Program-made: the position numbers and the translations under genes
Notes under the pieces: model-generated
Told to the model about the DNA's origin: nothing
The model's input: only the letters and a program-made list of their open reading frames with translations
The model's database searches: none
Source: Marinobacter sp.
Lineage (GTDB): Bacteria; Pseudomonadota; Gammaproteobacteria; Pseudomonadales; Oleiphilaceae
Reading direction: 5' to 3'
Length of the DNA stretch: 64,000 nt
Assembly (NCBI GenBank): GCA_029264995.1
Contig: JAJUKC010000001.1
Location: forward strand, 62,001-126,000
In this document: in pieces, positions 48,883 through 59,867 of the stretch
Layout of the letters: every line of letters begins with the position of its first letter
Numbering within the stretch: the stretch's first letter is position 1

Positions 48883-51876
48883 ATGTTCAAGAAAACTCTA
48901 ATAAGTCTTGCCGTGGCTTCTTCCCTTGGGTTGACGGGCTGTTTTGACAGTGGGTCCTCCGGGAAAAATGCGAATCCGGATTATAAAATCACTGACACAA
49001 CCATCGATCGCAGTGTAGTGCGACCGATTTTTGACCCCAACCCGCTATCCGAAACTTTTAGTGTTCCAACACATTTTGATCTTCTGTTGTTGCTTGGGGC
49101 CACACAAAGCGCAGACCACGATTTCACCGCACCGGCTTCTGGCCCCGAGCCAGTCGCAAGTGGTTTGAACTCTTTGTCTGGATTCTCCACCACTAGTGCG
49201 TTCAATATCAGGTTCGATGGTTCTCTCGAGCCGAGTTCCGTAAAAAAAGGGCAGAATGTTTTTCTCATTGCTTTAAACACCGATCCAGCTGTTGAATCTG
49301 CACCGTTAGCTCTTCCTGCAGTAAACCCTGCAGATATTGCTGGCTTGGCACCTGATGAGAATCAGCCAAACTATCGCGTGGACGTTGTCGACGTCGATAA
49401 CGGTAAAAACAACGCAATCAGAATTACACCTCTCGAACCCCTAGAGGAGAAACGCAAATATCTTGTGCTTGTCGGTGATGGAATTCTTGGGTCCAATAAA
49501 AAGAACATTGACCAGTCCGTTCAAGGCCGAAATGTTGGCGAAGGCATTCTGGGCAACGCTGGCCTTGCAAACGTCAGGGCGATTGTTGGTAGCCTGAACG
49601 ACCTCGGGCGAAGCATTCTTGCACCGCGAAAGCAAGACGTTGCGCTGTCTTATACTTTTACTACCAATGGCGATGCCGACGTGCTCCGCGCAATGGCAGC
49701 CCCAATTCCCTTCCTTCCTGCTTTGGGCCAAAAAGTCGGCTTTACCGCTCAGCTCAAAGCCGTAAGAGATAACTATCCCGACCTCAACTTTTCGGAGCTC
49801 ACAGCCAAGCTTTCCGAATTTGGTGAAATTGCGGAGAAGCTTGAAGATGGAGATTTGGAATTCGGCAGCTTAACTGCGCTCGAGCAACGCACCTTGCAAG
49901 CTATAGGCGCAGCCCAAGCCATAGCTCCGAATATTTCGGGGGCCCTGCAAGCGCAAATTGGCGAGTCTTTGCATGTCGCCCGGCCCAGGCCGTTCGTTGC
50001 ACTTAGCGACACTCCGGCGTCAAACCTTCCGTTCCTGCAAGCCCTCGGGGACAACCCGCTCGTCGGCCTCGCCCAAACTGTAACAGTCACACAAGGCGCG
50101 ATGACTCTGCCCTATTACTTGTCACTTCCGGGTGATGATGGCCGAGGTCTTACCGAAGAATTCTGGAGAGGCAACACCGACCTAGAAGCAGCTCTAAACG
50201 AAGAACTTAGCCCCACTGACGGGGAAATATTCAAGTTTCTACGCGACGCCAATGGTGAGTTGAACGTAAACGGCAACTTCCCGTTCCCGCAGCTTCAGGC
50301 AAATGTCACTGTTCCAGTGACGATTCTTCGCCCGAATCCGGGTGCGCCAGGATGTGATGTTGAAACACCGGTTGGCAAAGAAGTCACCATTTTCCAGCAT
50401 GGCATCACTGTTGACCGAAGCACGACCATAGTCCCGGGCATTGCCCTGGCGGCGCTGGACTGCCAAGTTGTTGTGGCAATCGACCAGCCATTGCACGGTC
50501 TGGGTGGAGAGAATGGCGGGCAGGTCCCAGGCTTAACACCACTGGATGAGCAGAAAGTGAGAGACGCCGCCACAGCCCAACAAACCGACTATGCAACGGC
50601 GTTGGTGCAGTCAGGCCTCTTCTCCAACCCAGCTGAACAGTGTGCTCAAGAAGGCTACATTGATGGGCTCCCTGAGGCAGCACGACCAACAGCGCAGTAC
50701 GGGTGCCTCCAGCTTAGTCTTATGAGTCAAATGCTCAACTCCGACTATATCGGTGAACGCCACTTCGGCTACACCCTTGGCGGCATTGAAGACAGCAAAC
50801 TGGTTCCTGTAAAACCGGCTTCACTGGCCGATGTCGATTCTGGTTCACTATTTGTCAACCCGACAAATATGCTTAACAGCCGAGACAACCTTCGCCAAAA
50901 CGTCGTTGATTTGCTGAACGTTGCAGCTTCCGTTCAATTAATGCCAATTGCAGATGTTACCGGACCGGAGGGTCCTGACGGACTGAATGATCCGATCATG
51001 CAAGGAAAGCCAGTTAACTTTGTTGGTCATTCACTTGGCGGTATTTCTGGTACCGTGTTCGCGAGCATTATCAATGATCCCGCGACCCAGTTCTATATTA
51101 ACCCCGAAACCGAGAAGGTGGAGCCGAGTCCAACCGCCGTTGCCTTACCCGAAATGAAATCTGTAGTTCTGCACAACACTGGCGGGCAGGTACTCCGGCT
51201 ACTCGAAAACTCAATCACACGCTCCGGCGACCTGCTTGACGGTCTAGCTAATGCCGAGACACCGGTAACGCAAGGCACGTCGAACTTTGAGAACTTCTTC
51301 TACATCTTCCAGTCTCTGGTTGATGGTGGAGATGCGGTAAACTTTGCGAAAGATCTAGGTCGTTGGGCCAACATGGGAACCAACTTGCTTGTAACTGAAG
51401 TTGTAGGGGACAGAACCGTGCCCAATGAAGCGAACGTAGCAACGCTTTCAGACGCCACTTACTCTTCGCCGCTGGCCGGGACCGAGCCCCTGTTCGCACT
51501 GATCGACTTGGGTGCAAGTGGGGGAGTGTTGTCTGACGGGGCTGGTTTAAGCCTTGTTACCGACGCATCTGCGCAGGGTGAAGGCACGCTTCCAGCAGCC
51601 TCGTTCTTCGCGAGTGTAGATCCCTGCAGTGAAGCAAATCATGGAACATTTGTTGGCCCTGTAACCGGCCCTGACGCCTCTTCGGCAACGTGCCCGGGAG
51701 GAAGCAACACCAGCGCCGCGTTCATCGAGATGATTACACAAACCATCAATGCTTTGGCGGGTAACCCGATTGCCACTCCTCAGTTTGATCTAATGGATAA
51801 CCCAATCGGACCAAACTTCAGTGTTCTCACTGAGAGCCCGACAATTCCGAGTGCACTAGATCAGAACGCGGACTGA
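48883..51876 (+). CDS. Pla-1/cef (VolA-like) family lipoprotein lipase
   Basis: Lipobox SSLGLTGCFDSGSSG; nucleophile elbow VNFVGHSLGGISGTV; start placed at MFKKTLISL, ORF extends upstream to 48646. Confidence 0.85.
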   Translation: MFKKTLISLAVASSLGLTGCFDSGSSGKNANPDYKITDTTIDRSVVRPIFDPNPLSETFSVPTHFDLLLLLGATQSADHDFTAPASGPEPVASGLNSLSGFSTTSAFNIRFDGSLEPSSVKKGQNVFLIALNTDPAVESAPLALPAVNPADIAGLAPDENQPNYRVDVVDVDNGKNNAIRITPLEPLEEKRKYLVLVGDGILGSNKKNIDQSVQGRNVGEGILGNAGLANVRAIVGSLNDLGRSILAPRKQDVALSYTFTTNGDADVLRAMAAPIPFLPALGQKVGFTAQLKAVRDNYPDLNFSELTAKLSEFGEIAEKLEDGDLEFGSLTALEQRTLQAIGAAQAIAPNISGALQAQIGESLHVARPRPFVALSDTPASNLPFLQALGDNPLVGLAQTVTVTQGAMTLPYYLSLPGDDGRGLTEEFWRGNTDLEAALNEELSPTDGEIFKFLRDANGELNVNGNFPFPQLQANVTVPVTILRPNPGAPGCDVETPVGKEVTIFQHGITVDRSTTIVPGIALAALDCQVVVAIDQPLHGLGGENGGQVPGLTPLDEQKVRDAATAQQTDYATALVQSGLFSNPAEQCAQEGYIDGLPEAARPTAQYGCLQLSLMSQMLNSDYIGERHFGYTLGGIEDSKLVPVKPASLADVDSGSLFVNPTNMLNSRDNLRQNVVDLLNVAASVQLMPIADVTGPEGPDGLNDPIMQGKPVNFVGHSLGGISGTVFASIINDPATQFYINPETEKVEPSPTAVALPEMKSVVLHNTGGQVLRLLENSITRSGDLLDGLANAETPVTQGTSNFENFFYIFQSLVDGGDAVNFAKDLGRWANMGTNLLVTEVVGDRTVPNEANVATLSDATYSSPLAGTEPLFALIDLGASGGVLSDGAGLSLVTDASAQGEGTLPAASFFASVDPCSEANHGTFVGPVTGPDASSATCPGGSNTSAAFIEMITQTINALAGNPIATPQFDLMDNPIGPNFSVLTESPTIPSALDQNAD

Positions 51877-51900
51877 TTAAATTCGGGAAAGTAGAATGAA

Positions 51901-51928
51901 TGCCCCGGCCAGTGCCGGGGCATTTTTT
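51901..51928 (+). terminator. Terminator after lipase gene
   Basis: tgccccggc-cagt-gccggggca-tttttt. Confidence 0.9.
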
Positions 51929-51975
51929 ATCGATGTAATCCGTAATTAAACAGAAGATTGAGCAACTCCGCTCCG

Positions 51976-53037
51976 TTAGCTAGTTACTTTAAGCGCATAG
52001 CCCAACTGCCGCTGCCCTACACCATCCCCCCGATCCCGCTCAACCACCATCCCCCGAGCCTTAATCTGCGGATGCTCCGCCGCCTCCTCAATCGTCAGCA
52101 CCGGCTCCACACACGCATCCACCTCCGCAAAAATCTCCCGCCACTCGGCAAAAGTCTTCGCAGCAATCTTCTCCTTGATCGCCACTTTCAATGTGTTCTG
52201 ATGCTCTGGGTTCTGGCTCAATACAAAGCTCTTCATCTCGCTGAGCCCGAGCGTGTCACATAACCGTGCGGAGAACTGCGGTTCCAGGCTCCCGACAGAC
52301 AACCAGCGGCCATCCCTGGTCTGGTAATAGTCGTAGAAGGTGCCACCATTGAGCATGCCGCTTTCGGGCTTCTGAGGCTGTCCGCCTGCCAGGGCAGCAG
52401 CACCCGCCATGGCATTCAGGGCGAAGGCGGCGTCGGTCATGCTGATGTCGATAAAGGCGCCCTCACCGGTTTCCTGGCGTTTGATGACAGCAGCCAGGAT
52501 ACCCATCACGGCATGGTGTGAGCCACCGGCCACATCGGCAACCTGAATGCCCATGGGTGGCGGGCCGCTGTCGGCACGGCCGCAGTGGCTGGCAACACCG
52601 GAAATAGCCAGGTAGTTGATGTCGTGACCGGCTCTGTCTTTATAGGGGCCGGTCTGACCATAACCGGTAATGGCGCAGTAAATCAGTCTTGGATTGATGG
52701 CTTTGAGTACCTCATAGCCTATCCCGAGGCGATCCATGACGCCCGGGCGAAACTGCTCCACCACAATGTCGTAGTCCTGAACCAGCTGCTTGACCTTTTC
52801 AACACTCTCGGGCTGCTTCAGGTTCAGTTGCAAAGTTTGCTTGCCGCGACTGAGGTAGGAAAAGGTGGTGCTAAATTTACCATCAAACGGTGGCATTACC
52901 TTGGCCAGATCCACCCGGTCCGGAGCTTCAACTCTGAGTACTTCCGCGCCCATATCGGCGAGCATCATGGTGGCGTAGGGTCCGGGCAGCAAGGTACTGA
53001 AATCCAGAACTTTCAGGTTGGCGAGCGGGGCTGCCAT
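51976..53037 (-). CDS. CaiB/BaiF family CoA transferase
   Basis: LKVLDFSTLLPGPYATMMLADMGAEVLRVEAPDR. Confidence 0.93.
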   Translation of the reverse strand: MAAPLANLKVLDFSTLLPGPYATMMLADMGAEVLRVEAPDRVDLAKVMPPFDGKFSTTFSYLSRGKQTLQLNLKQPESVEKVKQLVQDYDIVVEQFRPGVMDRLGIGYEVLKAINPRLIYCAITGYGQTGPYKDRAGHDINYLAISGVASHCGRADSGPPPMGIQVADVAGGSHHAVMGILAAVIKRQETGEGAFIDISMTDAAFALNAMAGAAALAGGQPQKPESGMLNGGTFYDYYQTRDGRWLSVGSLEPQFSARLCDTLGLSEMKSFVLSQNPEHQNTLKVAIKEKIAAKTFAEWREIFAEVDACVEPVLTIEEAAEHPQIKARGMVVERDRGDGVGQRQLGYALKVTS

Positions 53038-53223
53038 AAAGCGTCTCCTTGTTTTTGGTCGGCGGCAATAACTTTGTCTCATGCTGCCGGGTTTTGCAGG
53101 CCGGGCCAACTGCCGGTTCCTTCATTCCTATTGGCCGTTTCTTCCATCTTCCGGCAAATCATAGGCTTGCATTGTCGTGTCGTGCACTTATGATGAAGTT
53201 CGTTCTTTCTTCTGGCTGCCTCT

Positions 53224-54240
53224 ATGTCAACACTCACGGTCTCCCGACATTTTGTTGAAGCTTCCCTGTCCGGCGCTGAACGCCTGGGCCTGGATAGCCG
53301 TGCACTGCTTCAGGAGGCCGGGATCTCGCCAGATCTGCTGCGTATTGAAATGGCAAGGGTAAGCAGTGACCAATTCAGCAAGCTGATGCAGGTGATCTGG
53401 CAGCGCACGGGCGATGAGTTTATGGGCATGGGGCCGCGCCGGGCCCGATCTGGCACATTCGCTACCATGTGTGCTCTGGTGGTCGGTTGCCAGACGCTGG
53501 AAGAGGTGTATCAACAGGCCTACCGGTTCTCGCGGCTGTTCGAGCCCATGGTGTCCATGGAGCTTGAAGTCCTGGATGACTGCGCGCGCCTGGTTACGCG
53601 AATTGAAGGAAGCATCCACGATCCGGACTACTTTCTGCGAGAGAGCATCCTGGTCATCTGGCACCGGCTGGGCAGCTGGCTCATCGGTCAGCCAGTGGAA
53701 CTGGAGAAAGCCGAGTTCGATTACCCAAGGCCAGACCATGGCGACGAATACCGGCACATTTTTCATTGTCCGCTGGCGTTCGAATCCGACTGTACGGCAT
53801 TGACCTTCAGCAAACGCTTCCTCTCTGCCCCGGTGATCCGGGACAAACCGGAAATGCGACAATTCCTGAAAACCTCCCCGGCAGATCTGCTGTCACGACC
53901 GGATGAGAGCAACACCTGGACCGGCCGCATTCGAGGCCTGATTGGCCGTGACTTCTCCAAACCCATGCCGGATTTCGACTGGATAGCGCAAGAGTTGCAC
54001 ACCAGCCCGCAAACCCTCAGGCGCCGACTGAAGCAGGAGAACACGTCGTTTCAGGAGATCAAGGATCTGTTGCGGCGGGATATGGCCATCTACTATCTGG
54101 CCCATCCGGAGATACCCATCAACGATATTGCCGAACGGGTCGGCTTTACCGAACCGTCCACCTTCCATCGGGCCTTCAAGAAGTGGACAGGGGTCACCCC
54201 GGGCGCCTGGCGGGAAGGCGAACGGGGCGATCTGGTCTGA
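53224..54240 (+). CDS. AraC family transcriptional regulator
   Basis: Arabinose-binding-like N-terminal region; C-terminal HTH DIAERVGFTEPSTFHRAFKKWTGVTPGAWR. Confidence 0.93.
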   Translation: MSTLTVSRHFVEASLSGAERLGLDSRALLQEAGISPDLLRIEMARVSSDQFSKLMQVIWQRTGDEFMGMGPRRARSGTFATMCALVVGCQTLEEVYQQAYRFSRLFEPMVSMELEVLDDCARLVTRIEGSIHDPDYFLRESILVIWHRLGSWLIGQPVELEKAEFDYPRPDHGDEYRHIFHCPLAFESDCTALTFSKRFLSAPVIRDKPEMRQFLKTSPADLLSRPDESNTWTGRIRGLIGRDFSKPMPDFDWIAQELHTSPQTLRRRLKQENTSFQEIKDLLRRDMAIYYLAHPEIPINDIAERVGFTEPSTFHRAFKKWTGVTPGAWREGERGDLV

Positions 54241-54250
54241 ACACCCGGCC

Positions 54251-55126
54251 TTACGAACTTCCCTGCTGCAGGTTCCGGATCAAGCGCCCCAGAGTTCGGG
54301 CAATGTCCCGGGCCTGATCGCGATTCTCCGCCAACTGGAAAAGCCGGGAGCCGTCCCGCGGATCATAAACCCAGCAGGCTCCGACCACCGGTTCACAATC
54401 CCAACGCAACTGAGGATTCACACCGAATACCGACAGAGACAGCGTTCTGCGAACAGTGGTGCCATCGGGATTGCGCTCGATGTCCTGAATACTGATGTTG
54501 CCATCATCCAGAGCCACCTGGTACTGGCTATCTGCTGGCCTGTCCAGGCGCACCACCGTTTTGTCACGCCGCCAGCCAGCGGTCTCAAGCAGAGTATTCA
54601 GATGGATGACCAGAGCCTCCCTGTCCGAGCTTGCCAGATACAGCTGGCGCAGGGTCTTCACATCCTGTTCATTCGCCGGCTCAATGACGGCCACGGGCTC
54701 GTTGGCACTGGCCTGCCCTTCGGCCAGAGCGCGAACACTGGCACGGCTGGCCTTCTCAATGTCGGTAATCAGCTTCAGGCTTTGCTGATAATGCGTGCCC
54801 TCTGCCCCGGCCCGGGTAATGTATTGCTCCAGTGCTGAACGTGCCTCATTCAGATGATTAGCCTGCAACATGGCCCGGCCGCGATAGTAGTAATACTCGG
54901 CGGGCTTCTCTCCCTCCATGGCCTGAAGGCGGTTCAGGTACTCCCCTGCCTCACTCCAGTTCTCTGCTGCAACGGCTTCTTCAGTCGCCAGCATCAAGCG
55001 GCGAATCTCGTGCTCCGGAGCCAATGCGTGTGCAAATCCAGCCTGCAGGGCCAGAACAGAAGACAACACCAGGCCCGAAAATACCTTGTGGCCAGGCATA
55101 CGCCTTTTTTTCATGGGTGACAACAT
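54251..55126 (-). CDS. Secreted TPR-like hypothetical protein
   Basis: Signal peptide KVFSGLVLSSVLALQAGFAHA then TPR-like NWSEAGEYLNRLQAMEGEKPAEYYYYRGRAMLQANHLNEARSALEQYI. Confidence 0.75.
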   Translation of the reverse strand: MLSPMKKRRMPGHKVFSGLVLSSVLALQAGFAHALAPEHEIRRLMLATEEAVAAENWSEAGEYLNRLQAMEGEKPAEYYYYRGRAMLQANHLNEARSALEQYITRAGAEGTHYQQSLKLITDIEKASRASVRALAEGQASANEPVAVIEPANEQDVKTLRQLYLASSDREALVIHLNTLLETAGWRRDKTVVRLDRPADSQYQVALDDGNISIQDIERNPDGTTVRRTLSLSVFGVNPQLRWDCEPVVGACWVYDPRDGSRLFQLAENRDQARDIARTLGRLIRNLQQGSS

Positions 55127-55130
55127 ACCG

Positions 55131-56777
55131 CTACTCCTGTTGGTCCTCTGCCCGGGCTTCCCCGGCGTCTGTAGGCTCCCTGTCGATGGCTGGCGTATCC
55201 CCCGGCTCATCGGGGTCTTCAGAATCGACCTCGGCCTGATCCACAATCGACTTGGGCAACTCTTTTTTTACCCTGACCCCCAGCTCCACAAACCGATTGG
55301 CCTGGGAAATAAGATTACCACGGCCTCGGGTCAGGGTATTCATGGCATTATCGTAGGTGCCCTGGGCCGTGTGTAACTGGCTTCCCAGCTTTTCCATAGC
55401 CTCGACAAACACCCTCAGCTTGTCATAGACCGCACCGGCGCGATCTGCAATGCGGCGGGCGTTCTGGCTCTGGCGTTCATAACGCCAGATATTCTCAATG
55501 GTTCTCAGTGTCGCCAGCAGGGTGGTGGGAGTCACCACAATAATCTTGCGTTCGAACGCTTCTGCGAACAGGTTCTCGTCCTGCTGGAATGCTGCCACAA
55601 ATGCCGGCTCGATGGGCATGAACAGCAGCACGAAATCGGGAGAATGCAGCCCGTTAAGCTGACTGTAATCTTTCTCGCTCAATGTGCGGATGTGGTTGCG
55701 AACCGCCTCGACATGCTGCTTCAAGGCTGCGGCCCGTTCTTCCTCTTCATCCGCAGTGACCCACTGCTGATAGGCCACCAGGGATACTTTGGAATCAATT
55801 ACCAGATTTCGCTGGTCCGGCAAATGCACGATGACATCGGGCCTCAACAACTGGTTATCTTCGTCCCGGTAACTACCCTGGGTTTCGTACTCGACGCCTT
55901 TGCGCAGGCCCGACCGTTCCAGCACCCGCTCCAGGATCAACTCACCCCAGTTGCCTTGAATTTTCTTGTCGCCTTTGAGAGCACGGGTCAGATTGGCGGC
56001 TTCTTCGGTAATTTGCCGGTTCAGCTCCTGCAACGATTTTATTTCGCTGCGAAGCGCCTGGCGATCCCGGGTTTCCGTGGTGTAGACATCCTCAACCCGT
56101 TTGCGAAAATCCTGCAACTGGTCACGGAAGGGGTTGAGCAAGGAGTCCAGGCTGGTTTTAGATTGCTGACTGAAGCGCTCACTTTTCTGGTCGAAAATCC
56201 GGTTCGCCAGGTTTTCGAATTCTTGTTTCAGCGCATCTCGATTCTTTTCCAGCAACTCCAGTTTTTCCGAGGCATTGCGGCGCTCTTTATCCAGTGTCAC
56301 CTGCTGCTCGCGTAACTCGACCTTCAACTGGCCTAACTGTTCGGAGAGCGTTTCAGCCCGCTGCTGGTATTGACCGCTTTCATTTACCAGTTGCGCAACC
56401 CGGTCCTGTTTTGCCGCCAGCTCCGATTCCAGAGCCGCCAATCGGTTTTCCAGGTTGGCGGACTGCTGTCGCCAGTGCTCGATGCCCTGCTCCAGCTGTC
56501 CGGAGCGGGCTTTCTGCTCCTCGAGTGCGGTCCGCAGGTGTTCAACTTCCTGTTCATGCAACGCCTGCACCTGCTCGCTATCTCTCAGTTGCCTGTCCCG
56601 GGCGTCAAGTTCCTCGCGCAAGGCAGACTCGGTGGCTCTATCCTGACGCCGACGCCACAGCAGCCAGATCACGCCCGCCAAAAGCGAGGCGACCCCAGCC
56701 ACCAGCGCAAGGAACCAGCTTGCCAGCCATTCCGGACGTTCAGCCATGGTGAGGATAAGCGCATCTAGCACCAGCAA
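55131..56777 (-). CDS. rmuC: DNA recombination protein RmuC
   Basis: N-terminal TM + coiled coil, GNWGELILERVLERSGLRKGVEYETQ, LPDQRNLVIDSKVSLVAYQQ. Confidence 0.95.
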   Translation of the reverse strand: MLVLDALILTMAERPEWLASWFLALVAGVASLLAGVIWLLWRRRQDRATESALREELDARDRQLRDSEQVQALHEQEVEHLRTALEEQKARSGQLEQGIEHWRQQSANLENRLAALESELAAKQDRVAQLVNESGQYQQRAETLSEQLGQLKVELREQQVTLDKERRNASEKLELLEKNRDALKQEFENLANRIFDQKSERFSQQSKTSLDSLLNPFRDQLQDFRKRVEDVYTTETRDRQALRSEIKSLQELNRQITEEAANLTRALKGDKKIQGNWGELILERVLERSGLRKGVEYETQGSYRDEDNQLLRPDVIVHLPDQRNLVIDSKVSLVAYQQWVTADEEEERAAALKQHVEAVRNHIRTLSEKDYSQLNGLHSPDFVLLFMPIEPAFVAAFQQDENLFAEAFERKIIVVTPTTLLATLRTIENIWRYERQSQNARRIADRAGAVYDKLRVFVEAMEKLGSQLHTAQGTYDNAMNTLTRGRGNLISQANRFVELGVRVKKELPKSIVDQAEVDSEDPDEPGDTPAIDREPTDAGEARAEDQQE

Positions 56778-57029
56778 GTTCTCCTTGAGTCTTGATTGGT
56801 AGAATCAGGGCATGGCCCCGAGATCAAAGCCTGACAGTCTACCGCAATGCTCACCCTTTTTTCTCGTTGGCGGAACGGGGCCACCAGGCCGGCATCGACT
56901 GTTTGGCATTTATCAACATTGCGCCAATCCACCTATGGACGCCGAGCGTAAATTCCTCTACAACGGTTAAAAAGCACCCAATCGGAGTGCTAAAGCCGTA
57001 ATATGGAAAGCTGACTGGCAGGCCGGAGC

Positions 57030-57413
57030 ATGTTCAAGGAATTGTGGAGAAAATTCGGGTCCGACTTCCTGCAGGCTACCTGTGTGGAAGACGAGCAGGC
57101 ATTGTCTTCGGAAGATCAACGCTCGGCGGGCAAGCATGTGCGGGTTTTGCCTCACATCACCCACACGGGCGAGTTCCACCTTGAACGGCTGACCCAGTTG
57201 CTGAAAAGCCGCTACGGCAAGAGCTTCACAGTGCCTACCGACACCACCTCCAGCGATCGCGCGCTCAAAGATGTCATTTCCTTCGCCGCCCGCATTCAGG
57301 ACCAGGATATCCAGCGGGAGCTGCTGCTGTTCTACCTGAATTGTTCCCCGGTCATACAGGAGTACCTGAGATCCGAGACGCCACTGGGCCAGGGGCCTTT
57401 TCTGGGCCAGTAA
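57030..57413 (+). CDS. Conserved hypothetical protein
   Basis: 127 aa ORF, no recognised family. Confidence 0.5.
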   Translation: MFKELWRKFGSDFLQATCVEDEQALSSEDQRSAGKHVRVLPHITHTGEFHLERLTQLLKSRYGKSFTVPTDTTSSDRALKDVISFAARIQDQDIQRELLLFYLNCSPVIQEYLRSETPLGQGPFLGQ

Positions 57414-57545
57414 ATATGCGCCTTAACCATCTGTAAAGTCACCACACAGGTCCGTTGTAGTATACTCTCCCGCCTGATTGACAACACATCCAATGGCTGT
57501 GGCATCCATTGCCAATAATTCTCACGGCCTGTTCAGGGGATATTC

Positions 57546-58352
57546 ATGGGGTCCAGGTTTTCGCAAACCCGCTCATTCTTCGCAGTTGCCTTAACAGGGC
57601 TGGCAGTCGCACTCTCCGGTTGCGCTTCCGATCGCTATTTCATGGTGCCGAAAGAAAATATTGAAGAGGTTCGTGCCTCGGTCCAAAGCCAGCGTGCGAC
57701 CCTTGTTACCATGGAGCAAAATGCCGGGGTAAGGCACGAAAAGCTGCTACAGCAGAACCAGGATTCTACCCAGACCATTCTTCAGGCCATCGCCACCCAG
57801 GTTGAAAAGCCGTCGTGCCCACCACCAAAGGCAGCGCCTACGTGCCCCGCTCCCCGCGAAGACAAAGGCCGGGCAGATCGCCTGAAAGGCAAAGTGGTTG
57901 TGGGCGAGGTAGAAAAGTTTTTCCTAGCTGGCCCCGGCCATGTCTATACCGCCCGTATCGACAGTGGCGCTGAAACCTCCTCCATACACGCCCGCAACGT
58001 TCAGCGTTTCGAGCGGGATGGCAGCAACTGGGTACGCTTTGAAGTGCCGGTTCCTGGCACCAAGGAAGCCGAATGGGTAGCCATGGAGAAAGAAATCTCC
58101 CGGCGCGTGAAGATTATCCAGTCCAGTGCCGATGAGTCAGAGCGACGGGTGGTGGTGGAGCTTCAGTTTGCCATTGGCGACCACCAGCAGGTGGCCGAGT
58201 TTACCCTGGCAGACCGCACAAACCTGACCTACGAAGTCCTGATTGGCCGAAACGTTTTGCGAGACGTCATGCTGATTGATGTCGGCAAGGAATTCGCAAC
58301 AGAACTGCCCGAATCCTACCTTGAACAAGCGGCAAACGGAGACGAAGAATGA
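57546..58352 (+). CDS. Retropepsin-like / 'ATP-dependent zinc protease' family lipoprotein (RimB-like)
   Basis: Lipobox VALSGCASD; ARIDSGAETSSIHARNVQRF, YEVLIGRNVLRDVMLIDVGKEF. Confidence 0.9.
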   Translation: MGSRFSQTRSFFAVALTGLAVALSGCASDRYFMVPKENIEEVRASVQSQRATLVTMEQNAGVRHEKLLQQNQDSTQTILQAIATQVEKPSCPPPKAAPTCPAPREDKGRADRLKGKVVVGEVEKFFLAGPGHVYTARIDSGAETSSIHARNVQRFERDGSNWVRFEVPVPGTKEAEWVAMEKEISRRVKIIQSSADESERRVVVELQFAIGDHQQVAEFTLADRTNLTYEVLIGRNVLRDVMLIDVGKEFATELPESYLEQAANGDEE

Positions 58353-59866
58353 CGGTGCGCTCCCGGGTTCCGTTTTACGTGTTTGTCTTCCTGCTGATTG
58401 CAGCAGGGATTGCCATTGCCACCTGGCGCCATCTGGAACTGGGTATTCCCTGGATGACCGGAGAACAGCGCCCGGTATGGATGATTGAGGCGCGGGTCGA
58501 TTTCCAGGGCCAGAACAGCCCGGCCGAAGTGAGTCTGCACATACCGGAGCAGCCGCCCGGCTTTCGCATTCTGACCGAGCAGGCCGCCTCACCCGGCTAC
58601 GGCTTCTCAATTCTGGATAGCAACAGCGGGCGCAGGGCCCAGTGGACAAAACGAGATGTCGCCGGCCCACAGACTCTCTATTTCAAGGCACAGTTTGTAC
58701 CGGATGAAGACGCGATTCATGCTCCGCCAGCGCGTAAACCCCGAGCATTGACGGTTTTCTGGGAGGAGCCCCAGGCCACCGCCGTAAGAGAACTCCTTAG
58801 CCAGGCTTCCGAGCGATCCAGCTCCCCCGAGAGCATGACCCGCGAGCTCATCCGCCTGATGCAGCCGGACAACCGCACCCAGAACACAACACTGCTGGTA
58901 TCCGACGACAACTACCTGCAACTGCTGGTAAAAATGCTGAATCACGCCGGCATTGCTGCGCGCACCGCCGACGCCCTGAAGCTTGAGGATGCCCGGCGTC
59001 GCCAACAGCTGGTGCCATTCCTTCAGATATACAACGGCAAGCGCTGGCTTACCTTCGATCCGCGCACCGCAGAACAGGGCGTACCGGAAAACCTGCTGCT
59101 ATGGCGACAGGGGTCCGATTCCCTGCTCGATGTAGTGGGTGGCGACGACTCCCAGGTGAGCTTTTCCATGCTGCGACAGACCGTACCGGCGCTGCAACTG
59201 GCAACGCTGGAGTCCAATGCCAATGGGTTGAGTGTGCTCGGCTTCTACCAGTTACCAATAGAAGAACAGAGCATGTTCCGGATGTTGCTGTTGCTCCCCA
59301 TCGGCGCGCTGATTGTTGCCTTCATGCGGATTGTCATCGGCATCCGAACGTCGGGCACCTTTATGCCGGTCCTGATTGCCGTGGCGTTTGTCCAGACCAC
59401 CCTGGTGCCGGGGCTGATCGCATTTTTGTCCGTCGTAGCCATTGGCCTGCTGTTGCGCGGTTATCTTTCCAGCCTGAATCTGCTGCTGGTATCCCGAATA
59501 TCGGCCTTGATCATTCTGGTGATTTTCATCACTGCGGGGCTCAGTATTATTGGCTACCAGATGGGCTTTAACACCGGCATGACTGTCACCTTCTTCCCAA
59601 TGGTGATCATCGCCTGGACCATCGAACGAATGTCCATTCTCTGGGAAGAGGAAGGCGCCCGCGAAGTGCTGGTACAGGGCTCAGGCAGCCTGTTTGTGGC
59701 CATCTGCGCCTATTTGGCCATGAGCACTCCGCTGGCGGGTCATCTCACTTTCAACTTCCCGGAGTTACATCTGGTTATTCTCGGGCTGATCCTGCTGATG
59801 GGTCAGTACACCGGCTACAAGCTTAGCGAGCTCAAGCGGTTTACCCCGATGAAGGCCTACGACTGA
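58349..59866 (+). CDS. Inactive transglutaminase-like protein fused to 7TM domain
   Basis: N-terminal TM, transglutaminase-like periplasmic domain, C-terminal multi-TM block; overlaps upstream gene by ATGA. Confidence 0.87.
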   Translation: MTVRSRVPFYVFVFLLIAAGIAIATWRHLELGIPWMTGEQRPVWMIEARVDFQGQNSPAEVSLHIPEQPPGFRILTEQAASPGYGFSILDSNSGRRAQWTKRDVAGPQTLYFKAQFVPDEDAIHAPPARKPRALTVFWEEPQATAVRELLSQASERSSSPESMTRELIRLMQPDNRTQNTTLLVSDDNYLQLLVKMLNHAGIAARTADALKLEDARRRQQLVPFLQIYNGKRWLTFDPRTAEQGVPENLLLWRQGSDSLLDVVGGDDSQVSFSMLRQTVPALQLATLESNANGLSVLGFYQLPIEEQSMFRMLLLLPIGALIVAFMRIVIGIRTSGTFMPVLIAVAFVQTTLVPGLIAFLSVVAIGLLLRGYLSSLNLLLVSRISALIILVIFITAGLSIIGYQMGFNTGMTVTFFPMVIIAWTIERMSILWEEEGAREVLVQGSGSLFVAICAYLAMSTPLAGHLTFNFPELHLVILGLILLMGQYTGYKLSELKRFTPMKAYD

Positions 59867-59867
59867 T

